A stretch of 64,000 nt of DNA from Hyphomicrobium facile (lineage in GTDB: Bacteria > Pseudomonadota > Alphaproteobacteria > Rhizobiales > Hyphomicrobiaceae): positions 622,501-686,500 of the forward strand of contig NZ_FPCH01000001.1 of the NCBI RefSeq assembly GCF_900116175.1, read 5' to 3'. Under the pieces are notes generated by a model. It worked only from the letters and a program-made list of their open reading frames with translations. It was not told the DNA's origin and did not search any database. Of the stretch, positions 59,209 to 64,000 are shown in pieces; positions within the stretch are counted from its first letter, which is position 1, and each line of letters starts with the position of its first letter. The translations under genes and the position numbers were made by a program.

Positions 59209-59973
59209 TCATTCTCTCGCGCGCCCTCTTGCTGCGGCGCTCTTCGGTCGTTTCCCGGTCGCTCGGCTGCGAGCCGAGCCACTGCGATCTATTGAGGACT
59301 CGCTCATCATCGAGCGAACGACCTCAGGTCCTCCCGACATGAACGTTTTTACGCCGTCGCGAACGGTCGTCTCAAGGCACTCGGGCGTGGGAGTGACGTA
59401 TACGAAGCGCCGAATGGCGAGATAGAATATGCGTCCGTGCAAACCCCACAGCAGTTCTGTCTCTCGCTCTGATAGGGGATATTGATCCGTGCCTGGCAAT
59501 CCGAGCTCGTGTCTCAACTCGAGGCATGCAGGATCAATAATCTGCGAGCGGACGAGTTCGAGGTAGCGTTGAGTTAAGCCGAAGCCCTTAAGGCCAGAAA
59601 AGACAAATATCCTGACCCAGTCGTAGTGAAAAACCCGGTCTGCGTACTGCAGGTAAAAGTCCGTTAGTCTTGCTTCAAGCGGTCGTTCCCTATCCCTGAT
59701 GAGTTGGCCCCAATCCGAATTCCAGCGGCTCAAAAAGATGTGCTCGTAGACACGTTCGATCAATGCCTCTTTGCTGGGAAAATGTCTGTAAATCGCCGAA
59801 TGCGTGATCCCCATTCGCTTGGCGAGTTCTCGCGTTTGGCCTTCAAACCCGTGCTCGGCAAAAAAGCGGACAGCCTCATCAAGAATGAACTGCTCGCGCT
59901 CGCTGGCGCGCATATAGCTCTTTGGCCGGTTGGAGCCTCTCGTCCTGCCGGTTTTGCTTCGCTGCTTGGTCAT
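59209..59973 (-). CDS. TetR-family regulator of the molybdenum hydroxylase operon
   Basis: 254 aa. N-terminal basic stretch, then the TetR HTH (about 26-72: FILDEAVRFFAEHGFEGQTR and MGITHSAIYRHFPSKEALIE), then a larger helical ligand domain. The C-terminal ~30 residues are basic and Ser/Arg-rich. The divergent promoter region carries two palindromes with the same core, its likely operators. Confidence 0.85.
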   Translation of the reverse strand: MTKQRSKTGRTRGSNRPKSYMRASEREQFILDEAVRFFAEHGFEGQTRELAKRMGITHSAIYRHFPSKEALIERVYEHIFLSRWNSDWGQLIRDRERPLEARLTDFYLQYADRVFHYDWVRIFVFSGLKGFGLTQRYLELVRSQIIDPACLELRHELGLPGTDQYPLSERETELLWGLHGRIFYLAIRRFVYVTPTPECLETTVRDGVKTFMSGGPEVVRSMMSESSIDRSGSARSRATGKRPKSAAARGRARE

Positions 59974-60109
59974 CTACCGGCCAACTCTCCTGCTTGCCAG
60001 TCCGGCACAGTTGCCGCTCAGCGCAACGGATAACGCGCTGTCGTTTCAAGACCAAGTAGCAATCTTTGCTGCGGCCCGGCTCACACTCAAACGCATGCGA
60101 TGACATTGT

Positions 60110-60121
60110 GACCAGTTGGTC
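60110..60121. promoter_or_regulatory. Candidate TetR operator O1
   Basis: GACCA-GT-TGGTC, a perfect palindrome immediately upstream of the TTGACA box. Its core matches O2 (GACCA-TA-TGGTT), centre to centre 43 bp, about four helical turns. Confidence 0.6.
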
Positions 60122-60151
60122 TTGACACGCGGAAGCGGTCCGCACTATTTG
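60122..60151 (+). promoter_or_regulatory. Candidate promoter of the molybdenum hydroxylase operon
   Basis: TTGACA at 60122-60127, then 18 nt, then TATTTG at 60146-60151. The start site would be near 60158, inside operator O2. Confidence 0.5.
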
Positions 60152-60168
60152 AGACCATATGGTTTCAA
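60149..60168. promoter_or_regulatory. Candidate TetR operator O2
   Basis: TTGAGACCATATGGTTTCAA is a 20-bp palindrome with one mismatched pair, overlapping the -10 box and start site of the operon. Binding here would block RNA polymerase. Confidence 0.65.
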
Positions 60169-60220
60169 TCCAAAGGTCCGACCGGATGCATATGGTGGTT
60201 GCAGCGTCTCGGATGATGCT

Positions 60221-61084
60221 GTGAAGGCAAGAACATTTTCTTTCCGGCGCGTGACAAGCGTCGAGGAGGCGCTCGCGGCCTTCGCATCCTGCGAGGGAGA
60301 AGCGCGCTTTCTCGCTGGCGGGCAAAGCCTTTTGCCCGCATTGAACCTGCGCCTCGATGCTCCGGATCTATTGATCGACATCTCGCGCGTTGAAGGTATG
60401 CGCGGCGTTAGTGTGAGCAGCTCCGGGTTGCGCATCGGCGCGCTTACACGCCATGTCGAAGTCCTTCGTTCGCCGCTCGTCGCCGAGCATGCGTCACTCC
60501 TGTCGCGAGCGGCGCCATTCGTTGCGCACCCCGCGATCCGCAATCTCGGGACAATTGGTGGAAGCCTTGCGCTCGCTGATCCAGCAGCCGAATTCCCAAC
60601 ATGCATTCTCGCGCTCAACGCAAGTCTGGAGATCGCGGGTGCCAACGGGATACGCACGGTCAGAGCGGACGACTATTTCCGCGCGCTCTACGAAACAGAC
60701 ATTGGACCTGGCGAGCTGCTGACCGCGATTTTGATTCCGCCTCCGTCGCACGGGCAACGCGTTCATTTCGATGAACTGGCGCGTCGCCGCGGCGACTATG
60801 CAATCGTCGGATTGGCGGTGAATGCGGTCATTCATGATTCAAATGTCAAAGAGATCCGCCTTGCATTTTCCTCTGTCGGGCCGATCCCAACTCGCGCGAA
60901 GACGGCCGAAGCACAGCTCATCGGAACGTTCCTCGGCGCCGAAGGAATAGCTTCCGCTCAGGCGGCACTCGCCAACGATCTGTCTCCTGATGGGACGGAC
61001 GAGGTGTCATCCGAAACACGCATGCACCTTGCTCGCGTCCTTCTCGGCCGCAGCCTGAACGCTCTTCTGCGCGAGGACAAATGA
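60221..61084 (+). CDS. Molybdenum hydroxylase, FAD-binding medium subunit (CoxM-like)
   Basis: 287 aa from GTG 60221. An upstream in-frame ATG (60116) lies before the predicted transcription start, so it is not used. FAD motifs RFLAGGQSLLPALNLRLDAP near 28 and NLGTIGGSLALADPAAEFP near 106 are of the xanthine dehydrogenase/CO dehydrogenase medium-subunit family. The subunit carries electrons from the 2Fe-2S protein to the acceptor. ATGA overlap with the next gene. Confidence 0.88.
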   Translation: MKARTFSFRRVTSVEEALAAFASCEGEARFLAGGQSLLPALNLRLDAPDLLIDISRVEGMRGVSVSSSGLRIGALTRHVEVLRSPLVAEHASLLSRAAPFVAHPAIRNLGTIGGSLALADPAAEFPTCILALNASLEIAGANGIRTVRADDYFRALYETDIGPGELLTAILIPPPSHGQRVHFDELARRRGDYAIVGLAVNAVIHDSNVKEIRLAFSSVGPIPTRAKTAEAQLIGTFLGAEGIASAQAALANDLSPDGTDEVSSETRMHLARVLLGRSLNALLREDK

Positions 61085-61575
61085 GCGAACAGGTCTCCAT
61101 CACCGTCAAGGTCAACGGTTCGATAGTTCGGCGCATGGTCGAACCCCGTCTGACGTTGCTCGATTTCTTGCGCCGCGATCTCGGACTCACCGGCACCCAC
61201 GCCGGATGTGAAATGGGCGCATGCGGCGCATGCCTCGTAAGTTTGGAAGGGCGTGCGGTTCACTCATGCCTGATGCTTGCCGTCCAGGCCGATGATCTCA
61301 GCGTTGAGACCATCGAGGGCCTTTCGGAAAATGGATCCATTGCCGATCTTCAGGCCGCGTTTTTCGAACGCAATGCGCTGCAATGCGGTTATTGCACTCC
61401 CGGTGTCCTGATAACGGCTCGCGACTGCCTTTCTACTGGTGGTGTTCCTTCGCGCGACGAAATTCGCGACGCCCTATCCGGAAACTACTGTCGCTGCACA
61501 GGATACGAAGCCATCGTGGATGCGATCGAAGTCGTGGCGCGGATGCGGGCTGCAAACGCGGAGGGCAGCAAGTGA
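61081..61575 (+). CDS. Molybdenum hydroxylase, 2Fe-2S small subunit (CoxS-like)
   Basis: 164 aa. N-terminal plant-type 2Fe-2S site (AGCEMGACGACLVSLEGRAV near 40-60, last Cys in SCLM) and the C-terminal four-helix site with LQCGYCTPGVLI near 101 and YCRCTGYE near 138. Overlaps both neighbours by 4 nt (ATGA then GTGA), so all three are translated together. Confidence 0.92.
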   Translation: MSEQVSITVKVNGSIVRRMVEPRLTLLDFLRRDLGLTGTHAGCEMGACGACLVSLEGRAVHSCLMLAVQADDLSVETIEGLSENGSIADLQAAFFERNALQCGYCTPGVLITARDCLSTGGVPSRDEIRDALSGNYCRCTGYEAIVDAIEVVARMRAANAEGSK

Positions 61576-63944
61576 CCGCGATATCCGACAGCCCCTTTCG
61601 CGCCGCCAACCAATATATTGGCAAGTCACTGCCACGGCCTGGTGCCAAGCGCCTGTTGGCGGGGCGCGGACGCTATACGGACGACATCGTGGTTCCTCGC
61701 ATGCTCTACGCAGCGTTTTGGCGTAGTCCGTTCGCACACGCGCGCCTGGGAGCGATTTCCATCGAAGCCGCTGCCGCGATGCCGGGTGTGCATCGGGTTT
61801 TCATCGGCGCAGACTTTGCAGCGATCTGCAAACCTTGGGTTGGGACGCTGTCGCATTTTGCAGGCATGAAGTCCGCACCCCAACTGCCACTGGCAACCGA
61901 GAAAGTGCTCTGGGCCGGGCACCCGATTGCGATGGTCATCGCCGAGACCAGAGCGCAAGCGGAGGATGCGCTCGAGGCCATCGAAGTCGAGTTGGACGAA
62001 CTCGAGCCCGTTGTCGATATCGACGCTGCGCAGTTGCCGGATTCAACTCTCGTTTATGAAGAAGCGGGCAGCAACGTCATCTTTCGCACGCGTATCGAAT
62101 CCGGTTCGACGGCTTCCGCGTTCGAGGATGCCGAAGTCGTGGAGGCCGAATTCCGATTTGGCCGTCATACTGCGGTAACGATGGAGCTGCGGTCTATCCT
62201 CGCGGACTACGATCCAAGCGACGGAAGACTCACCGTCCACCAATCGACCCAAACGCCTTACCAGTTCCATGATATCTATGCGCGCCACTTCGGGCTTTCG
62301 GAAGCCCATGTTCGCGTGGTTGCGCCGGATGTCGGCGGATCGTTCGGAATGAAGCTCCACCTCTATCACGAGGACATGGCAGTCGTCGGCGCCAGCATTC
62401 TTACCGGCCGACCGGTCAAATTCACTGCTGACCGCATGGAGTCCTTTCTTACCGATATCCATGCGCGCGATCACCGCGTCCGCGCCCGGCTCGCAATATC
62501 TGCAGACGGCATGTTTCGCGGTATCGAGGTCGACGATGTTACCGGAGTTGGCCCCTTTTCGGCGTACCCGCGCACGAGCGTCGTGGAAGGCAATCAGGTT
62601 GTTCGCCTCATCGGAGCAGCTTACCGCCTTAAGGACTACCGCGCCGACCTGACGGTTGTGGCGCAGAACAAGACACAGATGAGCCAGTACCGCGCCGTCG
62701 GACATCCGATCGCTTGTGCGGTTACCGAACGCCTCGTGGATCTCGCAGGAGCCAGAGTCGGACTTGACCCATTCGAAATCCGGCGCCGCAACTACGTGAC
62801 GCAAGACATGTATCCCCACAAGACGCCGAGCGGGTACAGCTTCGAGCGCCTTTCCTTGGAGGAGTGCCTCGATAAACTCCATGAGGCGATGGACTACGAA
62901 GCTCTTCGCAAAGACCAAGCCCGGCTGCGTGAAGCAGGAATACATCGCGGGATCGGGATCGCCACATACGTCGAGATAACAAATCCCTCGCCGGCGTTCT
63001 ACGGGGTGGGCGGCGCCCATATTTCTGCGCAAGACGGTTGCGTGCTGAAAGTGACGTCATCCGGCGGAATCCAGTGCCTGATCAGTCTCTCTGAGCTCGG
63101 ACAGGGAGCGGAGGCGATTGTTGGCCAGATCGTCGCCGAAGGCGTTGGCATCAATCCCAATCTTGTCCGTGTCATCACCGGCGATACCGACATGACGCCT
63201 GTGGGTGGAGCGACCTGGGCCTGCCGTGGCGCGGGGATCGGCGGCGAGACTGCACTACAGGCCAGTAAGAAGCTCAAGGGACGGATACTCGAGATCGCTG
63301 GTGCGATTCTGCAATGCTCTCCGGGCAAGCTCGACATCAGCGACGGCCAGATTCTAGACCAGGGCGGAAACATCCGCATGAGTCTCGGCGAGCTCGCCAA
63401 TCTCGCGTACTTTCGCTCGGACTTGCTCCCCAAGGGAATCCAACCCGAACTGACGGTGGCGCATCATTATGCACCGAGCGGATATCCCTTCGCCTTTACG
63501 AACGGTATCCACGGCAGCCTCGTGGAGGTCGACGTCGAAACCGGGTTTGTGAAGATCCTCAAGCACTGGGTGATCGAGGATTGCGGTAGGATCCTCAACC
63601 CGCTGCTCGTAGACGAGCAGATTCGCGGCGGTGTCGTGCAGGGATTGGGTGCTGCGTTCTTCGAGGAATGCCTCTACAGCAAGTCTGGGCAACTGCTGAA
63701 CGGCTCCATGGCGGACTACCTGGTGCCGATGGCATGCGAGATGCCCGACATCGTCATTGGCCATGTCGAGACACCGACGCAGGACACCGAGCTTGGCGCG
63801 AAGGGATGCGGCGAGGCCGGAACGGCGGCTGCGTCAGGTGCAGCTCTCAACGCTGTGAACGATGCCCTGTCGCCATTCAAAGCTTCCATCACGCAGCTCC
63901 CGATGACGCCCGAACGCATCCTCAAAGCGCTGCGTGTCGTTTGA
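61572..63944 (+). CDS. Molybdenum hydroxylase, large Mo-cofactor subunit
   Basis: 790 aa from GTG 61572. Domains: hammerhead (about 18-130: RLLAGRGRYTDDIVVPRMLY), Mo-cofactor domains with VGGSFGMKLHLYHEDMAV near 254, and the catalytic Glu near 747 in GAKGCGEAGTAAASGAAL. The loop that reads AYRCSFR in true CO dehydrogenase is QYRAVGHPIA here, so this is not a form I CO oxidiser. Substrate: an aldehyde or N-heterocycle is likely; unresolved. The next gene, outside the window, may help. Confidence 0.88.
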   Translation: MTAISDSPFRAANQYIGKSLPRPGAKRLLAGRGRYTDDIVVPRMLYAAFWRSPFAHARLGAISIEAAAAMPGVHRVFIGADFAAICKPWVGTLSHFAGMKSAPQLPLATEKVLWAGHPIAMVIAETRAQAEDALEAIEVELDELEPVVDIDAAQLPDSTLVYEEAGSNVIFRTRIESGSTASAFEDAEVVEAEFRFGRHTAVTMELRSILADYDPSDGRLTVHQSTQTPYQFHDIYARHFGLSEAHVRVVAPDVGGSFGMKLHLYHEDMAVVGASILTGRPVKFTADRMESFLTDIHARDHRVRARLAISADGMFRGIEVDDVTGVGPFSAYPRTSVVEGNQVVRLIGAAYRLKDYRADLTVVAQNKTQMSQYRAVGHPIACAVTERLVDLAGARVGLDPFEIRRRNYVTQDMYPHKTPSGYSFERLSLEECLDKLHEAMDYEALRKDQARLREAGIHRGIGIATYVEITNPSPAFYGVGGAHISAQDGCVLKVTSSGGIQCLISLSELGQGAEAIVGQIVAEGVGINPNLVRVITGDTDMTPVGGATWACRGAGIGGETALQASKKLKGRILEIAGAILQCSPGKLDISDGQILDQGGNIRMSLGELANLAYFRSDLLPKGIQPELTVAHHYAPSGYPFAFTNGIHGSLVEVDVETGFVKILKHWVIEDCGRILNPLLVDEQIRGGVVQGLGAAFFEECLYSKSGQLLNGSMADYLVPMACEMPDIVIGHVETPTQDTELGAKGCGEAGTAAASGAALNAVNDALSPFKASITQLPMTPERILKALRVV

Positions 63945-63997
63945 AGCGATCGACGATGAACTCGAACATCCATCCGCCAGCCTAGGAAGACACCGCA

Positions 63998-64000
63998 ATG
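63998..64000 (+). CDS. Start codon of the next gene (cut by window end)
   Basis: ATG at the last three bases has AGGAAG at a suitable distance upstream, 53 nt after the molybdenum hydroxylase large subunit. It may be a fourth operon gene; nothing of the product is visible. Confidence 0.35.

Noticed and set aside
60116-60220. ATG 60116 as the start of the FAD subunit gene
   Set aside because: It lies upstream of the predicted promoter and within the operator region, and the added residues are not part of the family domain.
62043-63032. A 329-codon minus-strand frame opposite the molybdenum hydroxylase large subunit
   Set aside because: No domain, no ribosome-binding site; the plus-strand protein is unmistakable.
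60221-63944. Aerobic CO dehydrogenase (coxMSL)
   Set aside because: The large subunit lacks the AYRCSFR and AYRGAGR loops, so a CO-oxidising role is not supported.

Overview
The window looks like the chromosome of an alphaproteobacterium of the order Hyphomicrobiales (Rhizobiales), most likely a Hyphomicrobium-like methylotroph. The signs are high GC, a three-gene pnt transhydrogenase preceded by a tiny aa3-oxidase subunit IV, DUF882/DUF2380/DUF3175 proteins, a PQQ dehydrogenase beside a MoxYX-like two-component system, and many GTG/TTG starts. The genus is an inference from gene content, not from a marker gene. I see no rRNA, tRNA, CRISPR array, insertion sequence or prophage.

Layout. 1-24.4 kb is mostly housekeeping: the OxyR C-terminus, two envelope enzymes (an M15/DUF882 protein and an L,D-transpeptidase), a sigma-54 response regulator, oligoendopeptidase F, the Kup K+ transporter, pntAA-pntAB-pntB, a YiiX-like amidase, a hydrolase, ribosomal protein S21 with a Gly-rich tail, a GH3 glucosaminidase, a solute-binding protein, a glycosyltransferase, cyclopropane fatty-acid synthase and a lysophospholipid acyltransferase. 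24.5-29.3 kb is an island of very small genes (37-149 aa). It holds three tandem copies of a secreted Cys-rich protein, each with its own conserved leader hairpin over the ribosome-binding site and its own terminator, plus a fourth gene whose ribosome-binding site lies in an 11-bp stem, and a candidate small RNA.

29.4-42.9 kb is the most interesting block. A LysR regulator diverges from a luciferase-like flavin monooxygenase, a betaine-type ABC transporter (binding protein, ATPase, fused double permease), a flavin reductase, two 4-oxalocrotonate tautomerase paralogues, an alpha/beta hydrolase and two aldehyde dehydrogenases, with an aldonolactone-oxidase-like flavoprotein alongside. The set matches the enzyme classes of the trigonelline (N-methylnicotinate) ring-opening pathway of Acinetobacter baylyi (TgnA-E), but with a quaternary-ammonium ABC importer. 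In a methylotroph the released methylamine and formate would be directly useful.

43-52.8 kb carries small hypotheticals, a transglutaminase-like protein, an AI-2E-type transporter, a patatin/GntP permease/metallophosphoesterase operon (possibly polyhydroxybutyrate-linked), and an HdeD-like protein. 52.9-59.2 kb is a periplasmic oxidation module: a cupin, a PQQ dehydrogenase, a pentapeptide-repeat protein and a DUF2380 protein, divergent from a NarL-type histidine kinase and regulator. 59.2-64 kb holds a TetR regulator divergent from a three-subunit molybdenum hydroxylase (FAD, 2Fe-2S and Mo subunits); two matching palindromes in the shared promoter region are likely TetR operators.
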